This document shows, piece after piece, positions 1 to 11,700 of a DNA stretch of 64,000 nucleotides. The stretch comes from Vitellaria paradoxa (taxonomy: Eukaryota; Streptophyta; Magnoliopsida; Ericales; Sapotaceae). Location of the stretch: assembly GCA_019916065.1 (NCBI GenBank), contig CM034238.1:5870363-5934362 (forward strand), in the 5' to 3' direction. The notes under the pieces were generated by a model. The model saw only the letters and a list, made by a program, of their open reading frames with translations, was not told where the DNA came from and did not search any database. Both the position numbers and the translations under genes were made by a program. Position 1 is the stretch's first letter. Each line of letters begins with the position of its first letter.

Positions 1-1105
1 TAGATCTCACAAGTATTCAACCTTCTTTTCAAAACTAATGAAGATATTGTGGTTGTCTTTTCTTCAAAGAAAATCTCAATGTCTTAATATGATATTCAAT
101 GAATACTCTGAATAATATCCTTTGAACCTCTAACTTTCCTTCACCATTATATCTCCTTATATGGACGAAACATCTAAAAAATTTAAAGTTTTATTCTTTG
201 TAGGAAACCAAACAAATTAAGAAATTCAGTCATGAACAGGACTAGGAAATCCACCAAGTTTCCTCAGCAAATTTTTTCTGATAAAGCTCTGAATATGCTA
301 TGCAAATATATTCCAACTTGGAATAGGATTGGTGGCTGAAAAAACTAAGAAAGGTTTCCAAGTTTCTTAAAAATATGTCTGAAACACAACTTTACAATGT
401 TGGCCGCTAGAGCAGATTACTGATGTTGCTGCTGGCTAAAGTTCTAGAATGTGTAACTGCTCAAGCGGTTTACTTGCTGTAAATCTAGAAGCTAAACCGC
501 TGGTCTGGTGTTACTGGCGATGGTAGAGGCAGTTTTGATTTTCTACTACTTGCTTCAAGCTTTGAACTGAGAAACCAGTGTCTAAGAATACTCAATTCTA
601 ATTCTAATGCAAATACAATTACTTGATTTTGGAACACAAATTGTCATAAATACAAAACATTAACCTAACAGATGGCTTACACATTAAAATTTTGTACTCA
701 TATTTTTGATGTTCATGTCTTTAAAACTTGTAGTGAACTATATATTATTAGTACACAGTGGGCATGGGAGTATCCAAATGTTAAAAACCCAAGTTCTTAT
801 TAGATGACTTTGCGAACTGGTAAAACATTCTGACAGTTCATATTTTGCTGCATTTATTGGAAATTTCCCACATTATAGCACGGCATGTCACCCAAACTCA
901 TGATTAAATAATTTCTCTATCAAATTCATTTAGAGAGTTTTTCAGCAATTTGATTGCTTCTTTTCATTGACAGTAAGTGCGATACTTAGAGCTTTTTGAC
1001 GCTCCTTATTTTTTACTGAATTGTAGCTCAATAAATAAAATTGTGATTTTGTTCCTCCTCCATGTTGAAGCTACTGAGCACCTTTTGTGTTTATGTTATT
1101 TCCAG
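1..1105. other. Upstream intron sequence of the PP2C gene, no exon recognised
   Basis: AT-rich sequence with stops in all frames and no protein similarity that I recognise. It lies directly upstream of a phosphatase exon with a clean acceptor at 1104-1105, so it is most simply intron. The first exons (plastid-type leader and N-terminal half in the Arabidopsis homologue) must lie left of the window. Confidence 0.5.
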
Positions 1106-2704
1106 GTTGATGACAGTGCCCCTAACATGGTATTGGAAAGTGAAAAAACTGTCAACGATGCACAGAAAAGTGATTTTGTTGAAGTATCAAGTCCTGGAGC
1201 ATTAGAGTCAGAGTTGCATGATGTTAAGGTAAACAGGTATTCTTCTAATAGCTTCTCTCCTGTCCTATCTCCAGTTTTAAACATGTTCAATGTCTGATTC
1301 TTCTAGCTTTTCAAGGTCGCGATTGAATTACTGTCTTTCCAATTTGGCTTTGCATTATTGTTGCTATATCACAAAATGATAAGTATGATGCACCATTCTC
1401 TATGTGATGTACTTTCCCTTTTCTTTTGACCAATTATAGTGTTCGAAATAAAAGCACCAAAAGGCATGCAAATGCCAAATTCAGATAAATATATATATCT
1501 ATATAATAAAACACATCCCAATTCAAAAATATCCCTCTCACAATTTATGTTGGATGGCTGAGATTGAATCTTGTAAAATAAAAATTAAAATCGTGTGGCT
1601 GAGATCTTCTAACTAGAAAGCTTCCCTTACAAGCTCCCGCCTTTCCCCTTTCCCTATTCCTCATCTCCTACTCGCCCAAAAACCACCACAGTTACCTTCC
1701 ACCTCTGTTCTTTCTCTCTCCCCGGTGACAGTCACCATAGTTACCCTACGCCGCTGCCGCATAAAGGTAGAGGGTACGACCAAGTGCATTTGGTTGGGAG
1801 TGTAGGGGTTTCTCGGCGGGAACTCTTCGGCTCGAGGGTCTAAACTCCTTGGAAACCTCACAAAACCAGTCACTCCCATGGGCGAATAGCCGGAAAACTA
1901 GTTGAAACCGTTTGCAAAAGATGGTTTCCGGAGAAAGTCAAAAACAAGTCAACGACAGTTTGTCGGCTGCTCTTCTTATGCTTCATCCCGCTTATAGCTT
2001 ACCAAATAGACATTCTCTACTCCGTCACTCTCTTAACTCTCTTCTCTCACTCTCTACCTACCTCTCCCTCACGTCAGTCTCTTATTCCCTCTATTTGCCA
2101 TCTCACTGGTCGGCCTTCACTCTCCCTCGCGAACCTGCCCCAGCCTGAAGCGGAACCACCGGATCTGCCAATAGCAACAACTACAGACTGAATTCCTCTC
2201 CTCTCTGTGTGCATCTCTCTCTCTTTCACTCTCTCTCTCTCTTAACGATTTATGAGATTGACTTTTAATTTTTTTTTTTTCAATTGGGAATTTTTTATTG
2301 CTGTGTATTGTGGACGGGTTGAGAAATTGTGGATTCATTGTGCCTTTAGTTGAGGTTTAACTTTGTACATTGAAATGGGATGAATTTTGGTGTTAAGATG
2401 GTAGTGGCGGGGGATGAGGGAGTTTCTGGGATTAGGTTGCTGTTTGGGAAGGACATTGGGTGGGTGATCGGGGATTTGAATGATTGGGCATTTGGGAAAC
2501 AGTGATATACCCCGCTGTCTCCCATAATTTTCTTCTTTTTATTTTAATAACAATTCATGGAGCGTAGCATTTGATGGGCCGCTCGAAGCTGCAAAATTGA
2601 TTTTGTTTTTTTGTTATAACAGAAAAAGCAATGCTTTTGTTCTCTCTCTCTTTGATTTTGTTTTTGTTCTCTCTCTCTCTCTCTCTCTCTTTGATTTTGT
2701 TTTT

Positions 2705-2739
<35 letters not shown>

Positions 2740-5700
2740 TTGCACCGAATAAAATTAATTAAAACAGTGATGAGTTGATTGATAAAATTCAAATAATAGC
2801 CTGACAACGGTAGAAATGTAATTTTACAAACTCTTAGATTTGTAATTCATTTACTATTGACTTCTAATAATAAGAATTTCATTGCGAATTTTTTTGCTAA
2901 TTATATGCCTGAGCAATATATTTTGACATGTATTCTCTAAATTCTCTATCTCTCAAATTTTGACATTTAATAATAAGGGTGTGTTTGGAGTGATAAAAAG
3001 TGAGATAAAGTAAAATAAATTGTGGATTTGTAATTCGTGCAGTGAAATAGAAAGTGAATAACTTTTAAAAGTTTTCAGAGTTTGGTTCTGACAAAATGAG
3101 AATTGATTTTGACAAAATTTCCTAATTTAACATTTTACGGAAGCAAATGAGAATTGATTGACAAAATTTCCTAATTTAACATTTTATCAATATTTTGTGA
3201 GTTTGTGAATATTTATAACAAATATAGTGTATTAGGCTTTTATAATTTAAGAAATTTTATTTTGAAAAAAAAATTGCTTCTATTTTTTTAAGTGAACTGA
3301 GTTTTGATTATATTTAAGAAATTTTTAAATAAACAGTTTTACTCTAAAAATCAAAGAAAAACAAAAGAAAAGAGTTCTTCACAAATTATCTTTTACATTT
3401 CATCTTATTTTTTATTAAGCGGTTTTTATTTTTACAAGTTATTTTTATAATTTTTCGTGTAAACTTAGTTTTAGTCAAAATATGTCTGGATTATCTATAT
3501 AATAAAACACATTCCATTTCAAAATATCTCTTTCACAAATTATAATGGATGGCTGACATTCAATTTTATTTCAAAATCAATGGCTGAGATGAGTGGCTTC
3601 TCCCACAAGCTCCCACCTACCCCAAAAACATACAAAAAAATCAACGACTGAGATTTAATTCCTATCTTTTAGGCCCCGTTTGGTTTACAAACGAACTCCA
3701 AAAAACTCTATAAATCTTTGTTAACTTTATATCACATCAACTTTTTTCTCTCATTGCACGCATTACGAACTCTCAATTTATCTCACTTTATCTTACTCCA
3801 AACTCACCCTTAATAGTTGAGATTTCGTTTCACTTTTTGCCTTTACCGTCCTGTTTAATCTCACTTCTCTCCTCCTCATCTATTCGCCTTAATCGGTCAA
3901 ATCACAACCGAGTGTATTGTCCCTTTTCCACTATTTCCTACTCTCTCTCTCTCTCTCTCCCAATGTCTCTTAAGGATCAAAGACACCATCTTTGTGTCTC
4001 TCAAGTTTTCTTTAATTTATAGTAACACCAATGTCAATGTTGTCGTAGTAAAGCATGTGGGGAGATTTTTTTTTTTTAAGGCAAAAGGGGGGAGTTGGTC
4101 GAAAATTTTACAAAATGATTTTTTTCTCTGCTTTTTTTAAGGCAAAACTTCGTCTTTTGATAAGTTTTTTATTTGATTAAATTCAAAATAAAATAAAATA
4201 ATATTTTTTTTTTGATAACTTTTTAGTGTGTAGTAAAATATATAGGAATAAATAAATAATTAATTTTTATAAATAATTAATTTTAAATACATAAACTTTT
4301 ATATTATTTGTGCGATCTATATAATAAGAAAATTAAAAAATTTGAATTTGACATATTTTTATCTGTTGGATTTACTTAATGGTTAGGCTTATTTTTCTTT
4401 TATTCTTCACTTTAGCAATATTTTCAATCGCTTTACATAAAAATACACTCTATTACTCTTTTCATATTTCGTTGAATATTTTAATTTTTTTAAATGTGAT
4501 TATTTATAATAAATAATTTACATATTAATATTAGACAAAATTAACTAAGTTTTTTAAAATAATTTAAACTTTAAGTTTCTTGGAAATTTTTTAAAGAATA
4601 AATATTTAAATTAAAAATAAAATTTTAATGTACTTAAAATTTAAAATTTTAAATACATACACTTTTTCACTATTTGTGTTATTTACATAATAATTTATTT
4701 ATAAAAGTTTTTTAAAATATGATTATTTATAATAAATTTACGTTTGAGTCATTCATAGGTCAAAATATATTTTTATGCCTTCAGGCACAGGTAATTTCTA
4801 GTATATATATATATATATGCTCTCTTTCTTCAAGCCAGAAATCATATTGAAAAACCTCTACTGTGGTCATTATGTTTACAGTTTTCTCCATTCGGCTCTA
4901 TCTAGTGTCTAGTGCCTAGTGCCATAGCGCGTCTAATTAAATTTCTCCTTTAACTAAGGTGATGTTTTACAATCACATCATTTTTTTTGAAAAAAGGTAA
5001 TTATTATTAAATAGCATCGAAGGGATGCCAAAATGAGAGCAAATTACAATCTTTCCTTTCCTTACTTCATGCTAGCTATAAAGAGAAGAAACGAACTTAG
5101 ATCTATCTCTTTTCCTTCTTCAACCCAACTAAACAAGTAAGAAAGAAATGAACTTTTAAAGTACAAAACATTCCTTTCAGCATTGTCAAATATCCTCCTG
5201 TTTCGTTCCTTCCAAATCATCCAAAAAAGGCAAAATGGGATCAAGTTCCAAGTCTTTCTCTTCCTCCTTCCCATTGGCTGTCCCCACCATGCTAAGATTA
5301 AGCTTTCTAGAGTAGCGGGGAAGCATGTTTGAACACCAAAACATGACAGAACTAGGTTCCAAATCTCAGTAGTCCATCCACAGTGGATGAACATATGATC
5401 AATGGTTTCCTCTTGGCTAAGACACAATGGGCATCTATTAACTATGGAGTAACCCCTATGCTTTAGGTTATCCATAGTCAAAATCCCCCCTCTCATAGTG
5501 CACGAGGAAAAGAAAATGACCCTTGTAGGGGCAGGGGTTTGCCATAATTTCCTCCATGGAAAGGCATCCTTCTCTTCTCCCTGCAGGAACAAATAGAAAG
5601 ATTTAACAGTGAAATCTTTGTGTGAAGATGGCTTCCAAATTAGTACATCCGCTGTGTCTTCTGTTGGTAAAGAATAGAGTAATTCCATCAATGTCGTAAA

Positions 5701-8700
5701 GCTATCCAGTTCCCAGTCATTTAAACTCCTTCTCAGCTGAATGTGCCAAGCTCTTCTTATACCAAAACCAGTGCTATAATCTGAAACTAAGGCATTTCTA
5801 TCCTTAGCAATGGTGTAGATGTCAGGAAAAACTTCTGATAGACATTCTCCATTCAGCCATTTGTGTTTCCAAAACAAGATTCTATCCCCCCCTTCCCACC
5901 TTCCATGATAGACAGCTGACAAAAGTGGGCCAAATCCTTCCTATACATCTCCAAAGACTAGCACCAAAATATGATAGGCCCTCAGCTAATTTCCATTCAC
6001 CTGTTTCCATTCCATATTTGATCTCAATCAATCTTATCCAAAGACTAGAGTCTTCCTGTGCAAATCTCCAAAGCCACTTCCCCATAAGTGCTTTGTTATG
6101 CAGCTTCAACTGTTTAATTCCAGCTCCACTCGATTGAATAGGCTTACAAACCGCCCTCTAGTCTACTAAATTATGTTTGAATACTTCTTCGCTCCTACCC
6201 CAAAGGAAATTTCTTTGTATTCTCTCCATTTCCTTTGTAACTAACCTAGGAGCTTGAAAAAGAGAGAAGTAGTAAGTGGGAAGGCTAGAGAGGACACTTT
6301 TGATCAAAGTAATCCTAGCCCCAGTTGATAAATAATTAACTTTCCATTCAGCCATTCTGGTTCTACATCTTTCAATAACAGGGTCCCATATTTTTTTGGA
6401 CCTAAAGTTGGTTCCAACAGGCATGCCCAAATAGACTGTAGGAAGGGTACCAGTTTTGCAGCCGAGGACTGCAGCTAAGTCTTCCAGCTCAGTAATATTT
6501 CCCACTGGCAGGACCTCTGATTTGCTGAGATTGATCTTTAGCCCAGTAACAGCTTCGAAGCCCAGTAGAATACAATGAAGATGGCCAACCTGAAGCAGAT
6601 TTGCCCCACAGAAAACAATAGTATCGTCTGCAAATAGAAGATGTGAGACATTGAGGTTCCGATTGCTGTTAGACACAGAAAATCCTGTGAGATAGCCTGC
6701 CTGTTCTGCCTCGTTCATCATCTTGCTGAGGACTTCCATTATCAAAATAAAAAGAAAAGGTGATAAAGGATCACCCTGTCTAAGACCCCGAGAAGATGCA
6801 AAAAAACCTGCAGGAGATCCATTAATCAAAACAGAGAAGCTGGCTGATGAGATGCACCAATAGATCCATTGGCACCACCTTTCACCAAATCCCATTCTTC
6901 TCAGCAAATAAAACAGAAGATTCCAATTTACTTGGTCAAATGCTTTTTCAATGTCAAGCTTGCAAACCAAACCTTCAATGTCCAAGATCTGTCTGCCCTT
7001 AACAAAAGTATTCTGGTATGCAGAAACAAGACTTTCCAAGACCTGTTTCAATCTATTGGCTAGTAACTTTGAGAGGATCTTGTAAACTGCACCCACTAAG
7101 CTGATAGGTCTGAAATCTTTAAGTTTCACTGCTCCATTCTTCTTAGGAATTAGTGCGATGAAAGTTGTATTCAAATTTCTTACAAATCTGCTGCTGCTGT
7201 GGAATTCGCCAAACACTGACAGCAAGTCTACTTTAAGAGTGTTCCAGCAGGTTTGAAAGAAAGCAATGGTCCAACCATCTGGTCCAGGGGCTTTATCTCC
7301 ATTGAGTTCCATGAGCGCCTAATAAACTTCAGTTTCTGTGAATGGGAGTTCGAGACAGACTGCTGCAGAGGGACTAAGCTGAGAAAATTCAATATTATTC
7401 ACAAGAGGTCTCCAATCTTCTTCTTCCTTAAACAGGCTCCTGTAATATTCTACAATGCTATGTTTGATCTCCCCTTGATCTTCGGTTAACTCACCATTGA
7501 TTTTCAGTTTTCAATCCAGTTCTTCCTTTTATTAGCAGATGCTGTTTTGTGAAAGAATTTTGTGTTACGATCTCCTTCTTTGAGCCATCGTATTCTAGAC
7601 TTTTGTCTCCAGCTTGTTTCCTCCATTTTAAGAACTTTGGTTAATCTTAAAATCTTGTCTTGCCTCAAGATTCTCTCCTGTTCCGAGAGAGATCCTTTTT
7701 CATCCATCATGTCCAGAGCTTGAATGTCTTCCTCCAATTGAGTTTTCTGCTGATCGAGCCTTCCAAAGACCTCAAGATTCCAGTGTTTCAGATCTGTTTT
7801 TAGATTCTTCAGCTTCTGCTCCATTCTGTAGCTTGTTATCCCTTCAATATGATATCTGTTCCACCACAGTGCAATCATATCTCTGAATCCCTCGACTTGC
7901 AGCCACATATTTTCAAATCTAAAAGGTTTAGGTCCTCCCTTAATTCCTCCCCCATCTAGTATGAGAGGAAAATGATCTGAAGCAATTCTAGGAATAGCTT
8001 TTTGAAGGACTGCAGGAAATAGATCCTCCCAGTCAGAAGAAACTAGAAATCTATCGATCCTAGACTTGCAAGTGCTGTTACTCCAGGTGACTGCTACCAT
8101 TTAGTGACAAGTCAATGCATTGTAGGCTTTCAATGAAATCAGAGAAAATTTCCATCTGCTTCGATCTTTTTTTGTATTCCCATTTGTCTTCTATACTCCT
8201 AGTCATGTTGAAGTCACCCCCTAAACACCGTGGCAGATTCCACCTGAAAACAGCAGCTCCCACTTCTTCCAGGAAGTCTAATTTCCAGTGAATATCTACT
8301 GGACCATAAACTCTCGTAAAGGACCAAGTTATGTTCTTATCAAGATGCTGAAACTTGCAGGAAATAGAGAAAGAGCCTATCTCAGACTCTGCAGCTTGCA
8401 GTTTCCTGCTGTCCCACATGATGAGGATGCCCCCCCAGGCTCCAACTGAGTCCAATGCTGTCCACTTGCACCAACCCCCACCCCATAAAGACCTGATAAT
8501 AGAATCTTCAACCTTACTGAGCTTGGTTTCCTGCAAACAAACTACATCAGGATGGTGTTTAGTAATTACAGACTTGATTATCATTCTCTTCTCCTTACTA
8601 CAGCAGCCCCTAACATTCCAGCTTAAAATTTTTGGTTTCAATTATAATGAAACCAAAAATTTTAAGCTGGAATGTTAGGGGCTGCTGCAGTCATTGTACA

Positions 8701-11700
8701 ATCACGTCATTATCGTTGGGTACCTCTCCATGTCTCTCTCTTTATGACTAGGCAAATAAATATTGCAATATGTTACTCTTGTGGCGTCTCCCCGGAAGGG
8801 ATTTATCCTGGCACACTAAGAAGGGTGAAAATAACAAGCTTAATATGGACAATTCTCAAAAAGTAGAGGCAAATTTCTATATGAATTACTTTGAAAATAT
8901 TATCTGTCCATTGAATCATCATATTTATGTATTTTAATTCTGAAACAGGGAGGGAATCTCAACAACAGGATATTTCCTATCTTCTGGTGCTTGTAAATTG
9001 CCTCATCCCTCTAAGGTATCTCCATGTAATGAATATAAGCTTACCATATTTTTATTTTTGGGACTATAAGAAAAATCACAAGGTTGTTTAATGTTTATAG
9101 AATTTAAAATGGGCATTCAAACTGATAAATGAGTGAGTTGTAGGATCTAAATTACACTCTTGATACAGAATTTAGATATTTAAAGTTTGACCCTATTGGG
9201 ACATTTTAAGTTGCTGTTGGTGAATATAACATTTACAAGACATCATATGAAAGAATTTTACTTACCAAACAAATATATATTTATATATATATATTTAATA
9301 ATAGCAATAACTCGAATGGTGTCTCAGAAGCATTTATCTGTTTCTTTAGGCAAATATTCAAGCACAAAAAAATATGTCTGATAGTTTTGGGTGACCCAGG
9401 AAATACTATTTCAACTTCCAGAATGAATTAAGCATCATGTGTAAGTAATTCAGCGTCGGTAAATGTCAGGCATTGACAGGTGGGGAGGATGCGTATTTTC
9501 TATCTGGGCAGAACTGGTTGGGTGTAGCTGATGGAGTTGGGCAGTGGTCACTATATGGTAATCCATTTTGTATGGTGTTGTTTTCAGACTTTATCATTTT
9601 ATACTTTCAATTGCTGCGAACTTGTCAACCTACACTTTTTCCTTTTGTTCATTTTTGGATGTGGGTGGTTTTACCAAGAGTCTGCAATATTTTTTTTTGT
9701 TGATTTTTTCTGATCTTTGCTCTTCTGCCTATTTTGTTCCCCCCCCCCCCCCAAAAAAAAAAAACAAAAGATGCATGCTACAGCCTTGATGTGTCTTGAA
9801 TTTGTGCATTCATATTTGGTTTAAATCTAATGTGTTTAGCATTTCGTTGTTCAGGAATTAATCCAGGAATATTTGCCCAAGAACTGATGGAGAACTGTCA
9901 AAAGATTGTGTCGGATTCCAGTGGTATTCCACTAACTAATCCTAAGGAAGTTATCGCTCGAAGTGCTGCTGAATCACGGTCTCCTGGATCATCAACAATT
10001 CTGGTTGCTTACTTTGATGGTCAGGTAAATTGTACTTGGCTTAAGAAGACTCTTGTTGTAGTGGATACAATGTCAAAAGTTAAAACTAATTGTTGAAACT
10101 GTTCATTTGATTTCCTGCATTTTTTTTTTCAAATTGTGGCATGTTCTTCTAAAGGTACATTATACACATCAAGGATATGTTTCTTATGCAATAGTGAAAT
10201 GAATGTTGAGATGAAGGTGGGAATGAAATAAAAAAGACATTCCCACTCCCTTATTTCACTGCCTACTGAAATAATATTGGAATGGAATGACATTTGTATT
10301 CTAATATTTATTTAGATTAATTTAAAATGAATTAAATAAATAAAAATATTAGAGGTGGTGGGAGAATGGATGGTGATTGCAAATGGTTATAGTTGTAGTG
10401 GGGATAGATGGTGATTAGTGGTGGCTGCAATGAATGATGTTAGTGGTCCTAGTGGAAGTTGCCCAGGGGGGTAACCTGACAGTAGAGGGGTTGGCTGCAA
10501 CGATGAAAATTGCTGTGGTCATAGCAATAGCAGGGGGTGGAGAGAGAATGGGTGCTGAAGGTAGAAGGATCGTGGTAGTGGCAAATGGCTATAGTCATAG
10601 TGGCAATAGATGGTCGTTGGCGGTGCAAGCAATCAATGATGTTTATGGTGAATGATGGCAATAGAAGTTTTGGGAGTGGTTGTAGCGAATGGCAGTGGAG
10701 GGTGGTAGTGGCAGCTGTGAATTGCAGCAGTCATGGCAGTGGTGGGAGGTGGTCATAGTCTAAGAAACATGGATACCAACGCAACACAGATGCACCCATT
10801 CAGTGATTTTCAAAAAAACATAGGACACAACAAGGTAAGGACTTGACAAAATTATATAATTTTTATGACTTAAATATTAGTACCTTATTCAAATACAATA
10901 GAAATAATGCAATACAACACTAAATAAAATTAAAAATCATGTGTATTTCATAGTTGAAAGTCAACAAAGAAATCACTTAATAATTACATTCCCTTCAAAA
11001 TGATAATAACAATATTTAATAACTTAAAATACAATAAAGAAGTCACATAATGATTTCATTTCCTCCAAAATGATAACTAACAAATCATCTTAACAGAACA
11101 TTGTTTAATAAATCTATAAACCAAAATATCATTACTTGTTAGCGAATCATCCAAATATGAAACAACAAGGGGCTTTTGTACTTTTATTTTATTTTTGGCT
11201 TTTGTACTTTTATTTTATTTTTATGTCCAAAACAAATCGGTGATATGTCTAAACAAATATATATATATATATATATATATAATAAAAAAATTCGACATGG
11301 CAAAAGGTGAGTCCAACATGTGTCCAATTTGAGTCCACTGCATGTTGTGTTGTTTATAAATCCAACTCGAATACGGCACTTTTGACAGCATCTGTGCTTC
11401 ATATGCTGTAGTAGTATAGAGTAGTGGTGGAGGTACTGGAGAGAGGGTGGTGGAAAATAGCAATAGGTATTTAGTTGACAAATGTAGATGGCAGTGGAAG
11501 TGGCAGAGGATGATGGCGGTGGCTGTGGTAGAGGTGGGAAATGGTTGTGGGCCTGTGATGACAATGTATGGCGGCAGTGACAAGGGGTGGTGTCAATGGT
11601 GGTTGGCGGTGGAGTTCGCAGGTAGCTGTGGTTGTAATAAAGACTCCCTCTCTGTTAATGTATTTCCTATATAATTCTTGTTCGTAATAAAAGTGGTGTG

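Larger units (their letters stand above)
1229..8952. other. 7.7-kb PP2C intron built mostly of transposon sequence
   Basis: From left to right it holds Helitron-like 5' ends at 1498, 3494 and 4316, a gene-like GC-richer block (1620-2510), CT-repeat tracts (2640-2735), MITE-like sequence near 2980-3240 and 3672-3812, a Helitron-like 3' end at 4801, and a LINE (about 4983-8697). Remaining stretches, such as 2820-2980 and 8712-8950, show nothing recognisable. I saw no extra phosphatase exon, but a short one could be hidden. Confidence 0.65.

Noticed and set aside
1661..1879. Arg-rich minus-strand open frame
   Set aside because: No similarity, no splice or start context, and it lies in a GC-richer transposon block; probably chance.
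9741..9764. C-run followed by A-run as a functional site
   Set aside because: Simple homopolymer pair in an intron, probably slippage.
10449..11674. Several open frames in the G-rich tracts
   Set aside because: Low-complexity by-products of GGTGG/CCACC repeats and an AT microsatellite.
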